From Fredricksoniimonas sp964643325 (GTDB lineage: Bacteria; Omnitrophota; Gorgyraeia; Zapsychrales; Fredricksoniimonadaceae): a DNA stretch of 64,000 nucleotides. Positions 35,384 to 45,229 of the stretch are shown here, one piece after another. The notes under the pieces were generated by a model. The model was given only the letters and a program-made list of their open reading frames with translations. It was not told where the DNA came from and did no database searches. Both the position numbers and the translations under genes were made by a program. The stretch's first letter is position 1. Each line of letters begins with the position of its first letter. The stretch covers positions 100,798 to 164,797 of the forward strand of contig CAZXSE010000001.1 in the NCBI GenBank assembly GCA_964643325.1. The letters run 5' to 3'.

Positions 35384-36088
35384 TTATAAAGAAGGTTTTA
35401 TTATACCACGCAGGATATCCAGCGAACTCCCGCCATGGTTCATCACCAGGTCCACCGCCGACATGTACGGCTGGAACTCAAGATAAGGACCGGTCCACAC
35501 CTGCTGATAAACAGGGTGCTTGTAATCCTGAACCTCGACGGCAAAACCCGCGGCCTCACAAACAGCAAAGTCCATATAATCCGCGCAACCAGCTCCCGCG
35601 ATATAAGTATCACAGCCCAGCGTCCGGCATATATCCACGAGCCGCTGTGTTCTTTCTGTTGTTATTGCCAGCGTGCTGGCTGTGACCAGGCGCGTATCGA
35701 TGCCAAGGATATTGACGAGCAATTGTATAAAAGCAATGTTCAGCTGCGCAAGCGATGTCCATTCCTGCTGATAAAGCGCTTCGAACCGCGGCCAGTATTC
35801 CTTGAAGAACGGCGCCTTGCTGTAATTATACGCAATGGCATGCCGGTGCTGCGAACGCCAATCTACCGTCGGATTAATACGAACCTCGTTGATGGCCTGA
35901 CCATGATCGTGCAAGACCGGCACGGTCACCCACTGCCAGCCCTGGCAAGTCGCGATGCGGTTGCGGTTCTGCCATTCATTTTTCTTGAACTGCACATTAT
36001 CAAGCAGGACGAAAACATCCGCCCGCGCCATTTTATCAAAATAGCCAAGCCACGGAAGATACTGGGGTTGATGGATGGCGCATTTCAT
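35384..36088 (-). CDS. WbqC-like family protein
   Basis: 234 aa. The N-terminus MKCAIHQPQYLPWLGYFDKM with FVLLDNVQFKKNEWQNRNRI is the WbqC family signature. Family members occur in O-antigen clusters; some are thought to be involved in amino-sugar or acyl transfer, but the reaction is not settled as far as I know. It overlaps the upstream glycosyltransferase gene by ATGA and lies 12 nt before the PIG-L gene. Confidence 0.9.
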   Translation of the reverse strand: MKCAIHQPQYLPWLGYFDKMARADVFVLLDNVQFKKNEWQNRNRIATCQGWQWVTVPVLHDHGQAINEVRINPTVDWRSQHRHAIAYNYSKAPFFKEYWPRFEALYQQEWTSLAQLNIAFIQLLVNILGIDTRLVTASTLAITTERTQRLVDICRTLGCDTYIAGAGCADYMDFAVCEAAGFAVEVQDYKHPVYQQVWTGPYLEFQPYMSAVDLVMNHGGSSLDILRGIIKPSL

Positions 36089-37242
36089 AGGCCCTGATAA
36101 ACCTCCTCGATGCGCCGCACCATGCGCGCGATGCTAAAATGATCGCTCACGCGCATCCGCGCGGCCTCAGCCATTTTCCGGCGCAGTTCGGGCGTCGCGG
36201 CCAGGAGGCGGATCGCCTGAGCCCAGGCCGCCTTATCCGCGGCGGCGACCAGAAGGCCTTCCCGTCCGTCAGCAACGATCGCCGGCAAGCCGCCCGTACG
36301 GCTGACAATGACCGGCAGGCCCGTGGCCATGGCCTCAAGCGCCGCGCGGCCCATGCCTTCATTGCGTGATGCCATGACAAAAATATCCCCCGCGTTCAGA
36401 GCGCGCGCGACATCATTCCTGAAGCCGGCAAAAACCACGCGCCCCTTCAACCCGCGCATGTCCGCCTCGATGGCAAGCGCTTCCCTTTCAGGCCCTTCGC
36501 CGACAAGAAGCAGCCTGACCTGCGGCTGGTCCCTGATAACATCCGCCAGGGCTGCGATGAGCATGGCATTGTTCTTGACCGGATCAAGCCGCGCCACGCA
36601 CACGCAGACGATATCCTCATCATTAAAACCAAACTCCCGGCGCACCTCGCGCCGCGCGATATCCGACGGAGCAAAAGCATCGACATCAATGCCGCTCGGG
36701 ACCGCCACCCACTGCCCGGGGCGCCCCACGCTGCAAGCCAGATGCTCCTCGATGCCTTTTTCCGTCAACGCGATCAGCCGCCGCGTGATGCGCGCAGAAA
36801 AACGCTCCATTCTGATAAAGACGCTGGTAACACCTGGCGAAAAATACCCGTAAAAAATATGGCCATGCGGCGTATGCACGATCTTTCGGACACCCGCAAA
36901 GAACGCGGCCCAGCGCCCGAGAATGCCGGCCTTGGATGAGTGCGTATGCACGATATCATACCTTCCCCGGCGGATAATACCATAAAGCGCCAGAAGCGCT
37001 CTCAGGTCGCACCACGGATGCACATCACGGACCAGTTCGGGCACGAACCGGCAGCGGATGCCTTTCGCGCGGATGAACTCCAGGGCCGCGCCCCGCGGGT
37101 CCTGCGTCCTTCCGACGACAAGATCAGCCTCATACTGCCCGGGATCCAGGCGCGCCACGGTCTCCAGCGTGTTGATCGTCGATCCGCCGGGATCCAGGCG
37201 CGTGATGATATGAAGGACTTTTTGTTTCTTATTTCCGGTCAT
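36085..37242 (-). CDS. Glycosyltransferase family 4
   Basis: 385 aa GT-B enzyme. N-terminal HIITRLDPGGSTINTLETV, mid VHTHSSKAGILGRWAAFFAG, and the donor-site motif SRNEGMGRAALEAMATGLPVI (E-x7-E). The donor is probably a UDP- or GDP-sugar. ATG at 37242 gives a normal N-terminus; the open frame to 37428 lies within the preceding gene. Overlaps its neighbours by 14 nt and 4 nt. Confidence 0.92.
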   Translation of the reverse strand: MTGNKKQKVLHIITRLDPGGSTINTLETVARLDPGQYEADLVVGRTQDPRGAALEFIRAKGIRCRFVPELVRDVHPWCDLRALLALYGIIRRGRYDIVHTHSSKAGILGRWAAFFAGVRKIVHTPHGHIFYGYFSPGVTSVFIRMERFSARITRRLIALTEKGIEEHLACSVGRPGQWVAVPSGIDVDAFAPSDIARREVRREFGFNDEDIVCVCVARLDPVKNNAMLIAALADVIRDQPQVRLLLVGEGPEREALAIEADMRGLKGRVVFAGFRNDVARALNAGDIFVMASRNEGMGRAALEAMATGLPVIVSRTGGLPAIVADGREGLLVAAADKAAWAQAIRLLAATPELRRKMAEAARMRVSDHFSIARMVRRIEEVYQGL

Positions 37243-38392
37243 TCTTGGCCTCTTGAAAGATCGGATCAAGTTCCGGGACCCCGCGCCGATAATCGAAACG
37301 CTCCATGACACGGACATGGCCGCGGCCGCCCATGTCGCGCGCCAATGCCTTGTCTTCCAATAGCCGCATAACAGTCTTCGCTGTTGCCGACGGATCAAGC
37401 GGGTCCACCAAAAAACCGTTGACGCCATCCTCTACCGCATCCGGAACGCCTCCCGAATTGCCTGCCACGACCGGTTTGCCGCAAGCGCCGGCCTCAAGAT
37501 ACACAATGCCAAAACCCTCCGCGTCGCCGCGCTCCTTGATCCGACGGGAGATCATGACAAAGACCTCACAGGCGGATAGGAGCGTCCGGCGCACGGTATC
37601 ATTGCCTGAAATGAACACAACCGACGCCTCGACCCCCAACTGCCGCGCCAGCACGCGCAACCGGTTCTCATAAGGTCCGCGGCCAAAGATCACATAGACC
37701 ACATCCGGAGATCTGCGCAAAAGGTCCGGCAGCGCCCTGAGAACAACATCATTGCCCTTGCGCTCGACAAGACGGTTGATGCTCAGGATGATCCGCCGGC
37801 CCGCAAGGCCGTGTTGCCGCAACAGGCCCTCATCGATCCGGGGCTCAAACTCCGACGGATCAAGGCGCGGCAGAGAAACGATCATCTTCTCCCGCGCCAC
37901 ACCAAGCTCCAGCAAATGATCGCGCGTAAAATGACTGCTGCAGACTACATGGCGTGCATTAGCCAGGATCCGGTCAAGCCATGGCCTGACGAACGGATTA
38001 TTCTCGTGCTCCATCACGTCCGCGGAATGGATATAAAGCACATAGTCCAGTTCCAGGAGGGCCTTGAGCGTGAGCCCGATAAAGCCCGTTGAAAGCACAT
38101 GCGCGCAATGCACCAGCGCCACTGGTTCCCGCCGCAAAAGAGGCTGTACCCACCACAAGGGCAATACGATCTTGACCAGCTTCTCTAATAAGGGCACAGG
38201 AACAAGATAGGGCTTGCGAACGATCGTAAAGGGCTGCGCCTGATCGAACGCCCTCGTGTCACCACGCTCCGGCGCCATGACCACGATCTGCTCGGGTGGC
38301 AGCGCGCGGCACAACGCGTAGAGGAACGCGGACTGCCCACCCAAAATGGGCGGAAAATCGTTCACGATAAAAAGGTGCTTGCCTCGTGTCAT
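37229..38392 (-). CDS. Glycosyltransferase family 4
   Basis: 387 aa. Starts MTRGKHLFIVNDFPPILGGQ; C-domain motif KERGDAEGFGIVYLEAGACGKPVVAG (E-x7-E) as in PimA/PimB-like mannosyltransferases. ATG at 38392 sits in an ATGA overlap with the upstream transferase and follows AAGGAG; seven more codons to 38413 are possible but lack support. Acceptor and donor cannot be read from the sequence. Confidence 0.92.
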   Translation of the reverse strand: MTRGKHLFIVNDFPPILGGQSAFLYALCRALPPEQIVVMAPERGDTRAFDQAQPFTIVRKPYLVPVPLLEKLVKIVLPLWWVQPLLRREPVALVHCAHVLSTGFIGLTLKALLELDYVLYIHSADVMEHENNPFVRPWLDRILANARHVVCSSHFTRDHLLELGVAREKMIVSLPRLDPSEFEPRIDEGLLRQHGLAGRRIILSINRLVERKGNDVVLRALPDLLRRSPDVVYVIFGRGPYENRLRVLARQLGVEASVVFISGNDTVRRTLLSACEVFVMISRRIKERGDAEGFGIVYLEAGACGKPVVAGNSGGVPDAVEDGVNGFLVDPLDPSATAKTVMRLLEDKALARDMGGRGHVRVMERFDYRRGVPELDPIFQEAKNDRK

Positions 38393-39504
38393 CGTCCCGC
38401 GCTCCTTAAGCACGCCAGCATCTGCGGCATCACAAGATCATTGGCGAACAACGCGGCCCGCGCCAGACCTTTCGCGACATAAGAACGCCGCAGCGCATCA
38501 TCCACCAACAGCGAACGGACGCCGCGCGCGATATCCCGCGGGTCCGCAGCATTGACCATGACCGCGCTATCCCCGACGACTTCCGGCAGTGACGCGGCAT
38601 CAGAACAGACAACAGCTGTGCCGCACGCCATGGCTTCCAACGGCGGCAAACCAAAACCTTCATATAAAGAGGGCATCACAAAAATATCCGCCCCAACATA
38701 CAACAACCGCCCGACGGATGTGTCGGTCACAGTCCCGGTAAAAACAACACATCCCGCAAAGCCGGCATCCTGGAACTTTTTGTGCAATGCTTCATAGCCA
38801 TGTTGTTTCGGGCCCGCCAGGACCAGCGTAATATCGCCGAACTCAACAGCCAGATCAAAGAACGCATCCGCTAGCGCCGTAACATTCTTGTGCGGCTTGA
38901 AGTTGCCGGTATAAAGGATGTACCTCCCGGGAATGCCAAAGCTTTGCCGGATATTCTTGATCTGTGCCGCATCTGCCATCGGAGCAAATTCTCGGCCCAC
39001 GCCCAGAGGGATCACCGTGATCCTCTGTGCCGGCAAGCCATACACCCGCTGAATATCCCGCGACGAGAACTGCGAGCATGTCAGGACCTTCTCGGCCATG
39101 TGCGCGCAGGCGCGGCCAAAGATCGCGTAATATAATTTCCGGAACAGGGAAAGTTTCCGCCGGTATTCCGGGAACTCCAGATAAATAAGGTCAAGGACCG
39201 ACGCCACCTTACGGCACGGCGCCAGGATCGGGATCTTGTAATACGGCGAATAAAAAACATCCACACCTTCCGCCGTGATGCTCAAGGACAGCTGTATCTG
39301 GTCCCACCACCATGTCATTCGCTGCGGCAGTACGCGGTTAACGATCTTCGCCGAAAAAGCGAACGGCAAGGGCTTTGCGCTGAACACGACACACGTGTCA
39401 TCGCCAGCGTGCGCATCAAAATAACACAGAAGATCATGCAGGGCCCGCCCAATGCCTGTATGAACTCCATCCTGTATCTCGCGACCGTCAATGCCAAGCT
39501 TCAT
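38389..39504 (-). CDS. Glycosyltransferase family 4 (MtfB-like)
   Basis: 371 aa. Starts MKLGIDGREIQDGVHTGIGR; contains VDVFYSPYYKIPILAP, YILYTGNFKPHKNVTALADAF and PSLYEGFGLPPLEAMACGTAV, the layout of O-antigen mannosyl- or rhamnosyltransferases. Its ATG overlaps the stop of the upstream gene by one nt (TAATG) and its TGA overlaps the next start by ATGA. Confidence 0.92.
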   Translation of the reverse strand: MKLGIDGREIQDGVHTGIGRALHDLLCYFDAHAGDDTCVVFSAKPLPFAFSAKIVNRVLPQRMTWWWDQIQLSLSITAEGVDVFYSPYYKIPILAPCRKVASVLDLIYLEFPEYRRKLSLFRKLYYAIFGRACAHMAEKVLTCSQFSSRDIQRVYGLPAQRITVIPLGVGREFAPMADAAQIKNIRQSFGIPGRYILYTGNFKPHKNVTALADAFFDLAVEFGDITLVLAGPKQHGYEALHKKFQDAGFAGCVVFTGTVTDTSVGRLLYVGADIFVMPSLYEGFGLPPLEAMACGTAVVCSDAASLPEVVGDSAVMVNAADPRDIARGVRSLLVDDALRRSYVAKGLARAALFANDLVMPQMLACLRSAGR

Positions 39505-40613
39505 TAAAGCATTTCCCCGTAGAGCCCCATCGTCTCCTGCGCGTTGCGCCTGACATCAAAAAGTTTCTCAACGCGAGCACGGGCCGCAGCCCCCATCCGT
39601 TCACGTTCTCCATCATTATCCACAAGCGCAACAACCCTGGAAGCAAAAACAGGGTTTTCTCCCGTCGGAACAAGGCTGCCGCTGTGGCCGTCTTCGATCA
39701 GTTCGGGATTGCCTCCGTCACACCACGACACGACCGGCACTCCCATGGCCATGGATTCCAGGATCGCGCGCGAACACGCTTCTTTTTCCGTCACATGAGC
39801 GGTCACATCGAACGCGGCAAGATACGGCCGTACGTCGTTCTGGAATCCGGTGAATGTGACCCGGCTCCCGAGCCCCATCTCCCACGCGCCGCGCTGCAGG
39901 ACGGCCATCTGGCCAGCGCCGCCATGATCCCCGCCGACAACAACGAAATGGATGTCCTGCCGGCCGCGGCATATCAAGGATGCGGTCTCAAGGAAGGTAC
40001 GGACACCTTTGCGCGCGTTCAGATTGGAAACAAGCCCGACGATCTTTTTACCTTCTAAGCCCAATACCCGCTTGGCCGCTGCCCTATCTTGCGGCGATGT
40101 AAAATACATCAGGTCAACGCCGTTAAGAATGACCCGCACGTTCCCGGGCAAAGCCCCTCTATGCTCGAAGCGTCGGGCAACAGCCCGTGAATTACAAATG
40201 ACTGCGTCCGGCACATTCACCAGAAGCCGTGTCACATCCGTCTCACATCCCCAAAGCAGGTTGCGTTCATGCCAAATAACGGGAATGCCCTTCTGCCGTG
40301 CCGCGCGCGCAGCCAGGATATTGTTGCGCGGCGCGTACGAATGGATCAGATCGATCCTGTGCAACGCAAGAAGGCCGGATAATATTTTCCCCGCCCGGAA
40401 CAACGCCGCGATCGTCCATGGCCGCCATGCGGGCACGTCCAGGATATGAGCCCCGACACCGAGGCGCCGCGCCTCGGCGGCGAACGGCCCTTCGCCGGGC
40501 AATGCCAGATGCGGCATGAACCGGCTCCGGTCAAGATGCGCCCACAATTGCAGCAGGCTTCTTTCCCCGCCGCTGATCGCGGATGAATTGTGTAAATAAA
40601 GAATATTAATCAC
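39504..40613 (-). CDS. Glycosyltransferase family 4
   Basis: 369 aa, starting with GTG at 40613 (read as MINILYLHNSSAISGGERS). The start is set by the domain boundary, GAGG upstream and an 8-nt overlap with the preceding gene; the open frame up to 40916 is antisense-like low-complexity sequence inside that gene. C-domain motif EKEACSRAILESMAMGVPVV with SWCDGGNPELI. Probable retaining GT-B. Confidence 0.9.
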   Translation of the reverse strand: MINILYLHNSSAISGGERSLLQLWAHLDRSRFMPHLALPGEGPFAAEARRLGVGAHILDVPAWRPWTIAALFRAGKILSGLLALHRIDLIHSYAPRNNILAARAARQKGIPVIWHERNLLWGCETDVTRLLVNVPDAVICNSRAVARRFEHRGALPGNVRVILNGVDLMYFTSPQDRAAAKRVLGLEGKKIVGLVSNLNARKGVRTFLETASLICRGRQDIHFVVVGGDHGGAGQMAVLQRGAWEMGLGSRVTFTGFQNDVRPYLAAFDVTAHVTEKEACSRAILESMAMGVPVVSWCDGGNPELIEDGHSGSLVPTGENPVFASRVVALVDNDGERERMGAAARARVEKLFDVRRNAQETMGLYGEML

Positions 40614-41739
40614 GCCCAAGAACCTCGTCATAAACCTGTTCAATGCGCCGGACCATGGCCTCGCGCGTGAACCCTGCCGCGCGTTCCCAGGCCGCACGCG
40701 CCAACTGCCCGGCCAGCGCGGGATCATCCAACAATCGCAAAATGGCCCGAGCCATGGCATCCGGATCTTTCGGCGCGTACAACAGGCCTTCCTGTCCGTC
40801 GCGCACAAGCTCAGGGATCGCGGCGGCATCCGCGGCAACGATCGGGACGCCGCTTGCCATCGCTTCCAAAAGAACGATCCCGAACGCTTCCCTGACACAG
40901 GGCAGCGCGAACACATCCATCACCGACAACAGCTCCGGAACGTCGGCGCGGGTGCCGGTAAAAACAATATTATCATCAACGCCCAGCTCCCGGGCCAGCG
41001 CTTCGCACAAGAGGCGCTCTTCGCCATCGCCGATAGCCAAAAATTGCGCTTGAGGATAAGCTTCCACAACGCGGGCCGCCGCCCGGATGAACACAGGCAT
41101 GGATTTGACAGGCGCGAATCGCGCCACGCATCCAATGACCGGAAGATCACCCGGCGACAAGCCCTCCGCGAGACCGAGCGCTCTTGCGATCGCGCGCTTC
41201 CGGTCATCCGTAACGACCTGCGCATAACGCGCCGTATCGATCCCGTTGGGGACCAGCGGGAGTTTTTCCATTGGCATTCCCGTGGACCGGCGCACATGCG
41301 CCCGGACGCACGCGGATACGCATATCGTCCGCGCAATACGCGGCGCCATCAATCTGTATCGCAACGACTGCCAGGCATTCTGTGGGAACGGAAAGCTGTG
41401 CACGTGGGTCACAACCGGTATCCCCGAGGACCATGCCGCCGCGACCGCCAGCAGGTCGCTATCAATAAAATGTGTGTGTACCAGGTCCGCTTGGTATTCC
41501 TTCAGGACATCTGCCAGGCGCCTGACCGAAGCAAAGGACACAATACGCCCGAACTCAAGCTTCGCAACGCGCGCCCCCGCTTCCCGAAGCGGCGCTGCCA
41601 ATTCATCGTGCGCGCCCCAGAAAACAACGACCATCTCAAAACGATCCTTGTCCATGGTCCGCGCAATATCCAAAAGTACGCTCTCAGCCCCTCCCCACGA
41701 AGGGATCTGCGGGATCAGATGGACAATGACCTTTTTCAT
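40606..41739 (-). CDS. Glycosyltransferase family 4
   Basis: 377 aa. N-terminal HLIPQIPSWGGAESVLLDIA, then ADLVHTHFIDSDLLAVAAAW and LPCVREAFGIVLLEAMASGVPIV (E-x7-E). No membrane segment, so a cytosolic or peripheral transferase building the repeat unit on the lipid carrier. Overlaps the CgeB-like gene upstream by ATGA. Confidence 0.92.
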   Translation of the reverse strand: MKKVIVHLIPQIPSWGGAESVLLDIARTMDKDRFEMVVVFWGAHDELAAPLREAGARVAKLEFGRIVSFASVRRLADVLKEYQADLVHTHFIDSDLLAVAAAWSSGIPVVTHVHSFPFPQNAWQSLRYRLMAPRIARTICVSACVRAHVRRSTGMPMEKLPLVPNGIDTARYAQVVTDDRKRAIARALGLAEGLSPGDLPVIGCVARFAPVKSMPVFIRAAARVVEAYPQAQFLAIGDGEERLLCEALARELGVDDNIVFTGTRADVPELLSVMDVFALPCVREAFGIVLLEAMASGVPIVAADAAAIPELVRDGQEGLLYAPKDPDAMARAILRLLDDPALAGQLARAAWERAAGFTREAMVRRIEQVYDEVLGRD

Positions 41740-42749
41740 GATGCCGCCTTTACCATGACGCTCTCCAGTAACACCTGCATGCGCTGCGCATAAGTGTGCT
41801 GCGCCAGAACTTCCTGCCGCCCCGCGGCCGCAATACGTTCACGTTCTTCAGGGTGCGCCAGATAATGATCGACCTTGCGCTTGAGGTCCCCGGCATCCTT
41901 AAAGAATACAAGATGTTCGCCATCCTTGAACAGCGCCCGCGCATCCCGCTGGTCGTCGCACAGAACGAACGCCCCGCAGGCCATGGCCTCGAACAGTTTC
42001 GGGCTCGCCTGATAACACGGGACTTTCCCATCTTGATAATGGACCACCACAACAATCTTTGCCGCGCTATAGGCCTTTGTCCACTGCGCATATCCCATGC
42101 GGCACGGAAAAACTTTCGTTGCGGGCAATATACCCGGCGGCATCCGCTCCCACAAGGGACCCCAAACCCCAATGTCTTTGTCCGCAAGCGCGCCAAGCGT
42201 GTGCGCGCGATTTGGATAATACGATCCGACAAAAACAATGTCGCGGCCATAACAGCGGCGATCCCCGTCGTCAAGTGCCTGCGGTGCGTGACAGCGCGGC
42301 TCACAGCAAAAAGGCAGCCATGATGGCGCGCATGCCGGAGCCAAAGCCTCGAGAGCCTCGGTGCCGGCGCAAAAGACCCTGTTATAAAAAGGTGCGGCAA
42401 GGGTCACATTCTTAAAATGCAATGGATGCGGAACATCGGTCGTCCATAACACCACGGGAACGCCGCACGTCCGCATGCGATATACGGTGGCGGGCAGGAC
42501 GGCCTGACCCCCGACGACAAGGCACAGGTCAAAGAACCCGTCCCGGCACAGGCGCACCATGCGGGCATTGATCCGGGAAATTTCCATATCCTCCAACAGA
42601 GGCCACCACGCGCGGACGCGCCCCGGCACAAAACGCCGGCGCACATCAACGAATACAACATCGTGCCCGAGCGCGCGCAAGGCCTCCTCCCGGTACTGAT
42701 TGGTGTTCGGAAAATAAGGGTTCCTGTTACCGGCCAGCAAGATCTTCAT
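41736..42749 (-). CDS. CgeB-like glycosyltransferase
   Basis: 337 aa. Starts MKILLAGNRNPYFPNTNQYREEALRALGHDVVFVD; LVVGGQAVLPATVYRMRTCG and LWTTDVPHPLHF in the N-domain and ACQASPKLFEAMACG-type C-domain (PCYQASPKLFEAMACGAFVLCDD) followed by HPEERERIAAAGRQEVLAQHTY are typical of CgeB/DUF3880 transferases. ATG at 42749 overlaps the preceding stop (ATGA). Sugar specificity unknown. Confidence 0.85.
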   Translation of the reverse strand: MKILLAGNRNPYFPNTNQYREEALRALGHDVVFVDVRRRFVPGRVRAWWPLLEDMEISRINARMVRLCRDGFFDLCLVVGGQAVLPATVYRMRTCGVPVVLWTTDVPHPLHFKNVTLAAPFYNRVFCAGTEALEALAPACAPSWLPFCCEPRCHAPQALDDGDRRCYGRDIVFVGSYYPNRAHTLGALADKDIGVWGPLWERMPPGILPATKVFPCRMGYAQWTKAYSAAKIVVVVHYQDGKVPCYQASPKLFEAMACGAFVLCDDQRDARALFKDGEHLVFFKDAGDLKRKVDHYLAHPEERERIAAAGRQEVLAQHTYAQRMQVLLESVMVKAAS

Positions 42750-45229
42750 CGTGTTCTCCCGCCAACATCCAGAACGCACACATCATTGTCAACCGGCACG
42801 CACCCGTACTCGCGGGCATGCTCAAGATAAAACCCCTGCCCCGGGGCCAGCCGCTGGCGCAGCCATGACCCGAACGGTTCAAAATACACGCGCCCGCCGA
42901 GGAATTGCGGCGTGAAGCGATGCCTCTCAACAACAACATGCGTGACCCCGTAACGGCGGGCAAACGAACGGACGCCCTCCTCATCGGCGGCATAATAAGC
43001 CGCCAAGAGGTCCTTCGTGCGCGCCGTGACCGTTCTCCAGTAAGCATCGAACAGCGGCACGGAAAGTTCCGCACTTACCAAGACACTGCGTTTGGCAAAA
43101 ACGGGTATGGCATCAGCCGTGTCCGGCCACGCGGCAATAAGCGCGTCCTTTGGTAATGTTCCCAGGAGCGCATAAAGCTTCTGGTGTTTTCCATAATCCG
43201 TCAGGCCCGCACCACGGATCAGCGGAACACAGGCGATCACGCACAGCAAAACAACCGCCTTAAGCACATCGCCACGACGGCCGGGCCATGATGAGGCCAT
43301 CATCCCGACGGGGATCATGATGAACAACAGGCCTGCCACGGCGATCGTGTAGGTCGCGTACCTGTCTGGAGCGTATAATTTAAGAACGACCTGTGCCGCG
43401 GCAGTATACAAAAAAGCGCTGGCGGCAATGATCACAGCAAGAGGCGCCAAAGAAACCCTTCTGCGCTGTTGCCACCACCAGGCCCCGGCGCCGGTCATCA
43501 CCATCAGGAATAAAAGGTGCTGTCCGAGAAAGCTCTCTTTCCAGGCCGCCGGTAAGAATGTCTTATACATCCCTTTGAAAAGAAAAATGCCATTCTCCAC
43601 CGATCGGATCAAGACCTGCCAAAAACTTTCCACAGGCCAGACAGACCAGCGCCCCGCCGTGGTCAATTCAGGCATATGCATGATCTCATCACGCGTCAGC
43701 AGCGCGCCGATCACTGCCGGCGTTGTACCCATGAACTTGATTGCCAGGACCGCCAGCCCTGCGATCGCGGCGACCAGAAGCACCTTGCCCTGTTCACGGC
43801 AAAGCAGCCAGTGTATCAGCCAGATCGCTCCCGCCAGCGCGAATACCACAGGAAAAAAGAGCGTCGCTGCCATCATTACATACGCTGCCGCGCGATAAGC
43901 GCGCGCCGTCAAGAAATAAAAGAACAACAATAACAACGGATACCCAAACACATGCGCGTGCCCGCCGGCGGCGTGCTGCAGATAAACGGGCGTGACCATG
44001 AACGCGACTGAACACAATAAGGCCGTATAAGAATCCCTGGTCCATGCATGGACCAGGCGAAACAACGCCCATACCGCCGCCGGAAAGAGAATGAACGGCA
44101 ATATTTTTGCCATGACCAGCGGATCAACAGCCCAGGCCGTGGCCCGATATAAAAAAAGAATGCCGAAGTTCTGCAGGCTCGCGGCATAGATGCGCAAAAG
44201 GTCATTCGGAAAAAGCGCCGGATCAGTAAAAGAACGCATCCACCACAAATGCTGACAAACATCGTCGTTGATAACAAAAACCGACCGTAGCGCGGCTGCC
44301 TGCGAATAGACCGCGACCGCCAAAGAGCCGATGACCGCAAGAACAGGATACAACTGTTCACGAAAGATCAGCCAGGCGGCGATCTTGATCCATTCGAGCG
44401 GACGGCCGTCGGCGGCACGGATAAACCAACGGCCGGCCTCAGACCAGCGGCCGGCTTCGATATGAAATTTCCCCAAACGCTTTAAATGAATACTGCGCGC
44501 CGCCTTATCCTCATCAAATTCCGCAGCGTATTTGACCAGGATCCTTTCGCGCGCCGCGATCGCGCACGCCGGATCCGATGATATCCGCGGGCCATGATCA
44601 CGCACCATAGCCAGCACATCCGCAATGTGATCGAAATGAAATTGCCGGGACGCGCGGATCCACATATCCCAATCCTGGGCGCTGGGAAGCTTTTCATCAA
44701 AGCCGCCGCAACGCTCAAAGACCTCCCGCCGGACAAGGGCCATGATCCCGCCGGGCTTCTCCCCGCGCAAGAGGGCGCCGTGGATATCCCCTCTCAATTC
44801 CGCCCGGGGCCGGCTGATCCCGCGCCCCCCGTCTGCATCCAGCAATTCAACACAGCAATGCAAAACCCCGACATTGTTGGGGCACTGCGACATGGCCGCG
44901 GTCATTTTCTCCAAGAAATCCCGATGCCACAGATCATCATCATCAAGAAAAGCGATCAAGCCGGCGGCTGCACGGGCAATCCCTGTATTACGCGCCGCCG
45001 CGCCGCCACGATGATGATCGTGCTTCAAATAAATAATACGGCGATCCTGGAACTTTTCCGCAACAGCCGCTGCTGACCCATCGGGATCATCATCCACAAT
45101 GATCAGTTCAAAGTCCTGATATGTTTGCGCCAGAACGCTAGTAATGGCCCCCGCAAGCAATTCAGGCCTGCGGAACGCAGGAATAATAACACTGACACCC
45201 GGGGTTTTTTGTGACGCGCTAGCGTTCAT
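42746..45229 (-). CDS. GT2 glycosyltransferase fused to a polytopic membrane domain
   Basis: 827 aa. Residues ~10-240 are a GT-A domain: VSVIIPAFRRPELLAGAI, LIAFLDDDDLW (DxD) and GGFDEKLPSAQDWDMWIRA. Residues ~310-740 carry about ten to twelve membrane segments with an early loop VFVINDDVCQHLWWMRSF whose Asp-Asp pair recalls GT-C enzymes. The C-terminal ~100 residues are soluble. One protein may therefore hold both a nucleotide-sugar-dependent and a lipid-linked-sugar-dependent activity. ATG at 45229 follows GGGAGG; overlap of 11 nt with the upstream gene. Confidence 0.82.
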   Translation of the reverse strand: MNASASQKTPGVSVIIPAFRRPELLAGAITSVLAQTYQDFELIIVDDDPDGSAAAVAEKFQDRRIIYLKHDHHRGGAAARNTGIARAAAGLIAFLDDDDLWHRDFLEKMTAAMSQCPNNVGVLHCCVELLDADGGRGISRPRAELRGDIHGALLRGEKPGGIMALVRREVFERCGGFDEKLPSAQDWDMWIRASRQFHFDHIADVLAMVRDHGPRISSDPACAIAARERILVKYAAEFDEDKAARSIHLKRLGKFHIEAGRWSEAGRWFIRAADGRPLEWIKIAAWLIFREQLYPVLAVIGSLAVAVYSQAAALRSVFVINDDVCQHLWWMRSFTDPALFPNDLLRIYAASLQNFGILFLYRATAWAVDPLVMAKILPFILFPAAVWALFRLVHAWTRDSYTALLCSVAFMVTPVYLQHAAGGHAHVFGYPLLLLFFYFLTARAYRAAAYVMMAATLFFPVVFALAGAIWLIHWLLCREQGKVLLVAAIAGLAVLAIKFMGTTPAVIGALLTRDEIMHMPELTTAGRWSVWPVESFWQVLIRSVENGIFLFKGMYKTFLPAAWKESFLGQHLLFLMVMTGAGAWWWQQRRRVSLAPLAVIIAASAFLYTAAAQVVLKLYAPDRYATYTIAVAGLLFIMIPVGMMASSWPGRRGDVLKAVVLLCVIACVPLIRGAGLTDYGKHQKLYALLGTLPKDALIAAWPDTADAIPVFAKRSVLVSAELSVPLFDAYWRTVTARTKDLLAAYYAADEEGVRSFARRYGVTHVVVERHRFTPQFLGGRVYFEPFGSWLRQRLAPGQGFYLEHAREYGCVPVDNDVCVLDVGGRTR

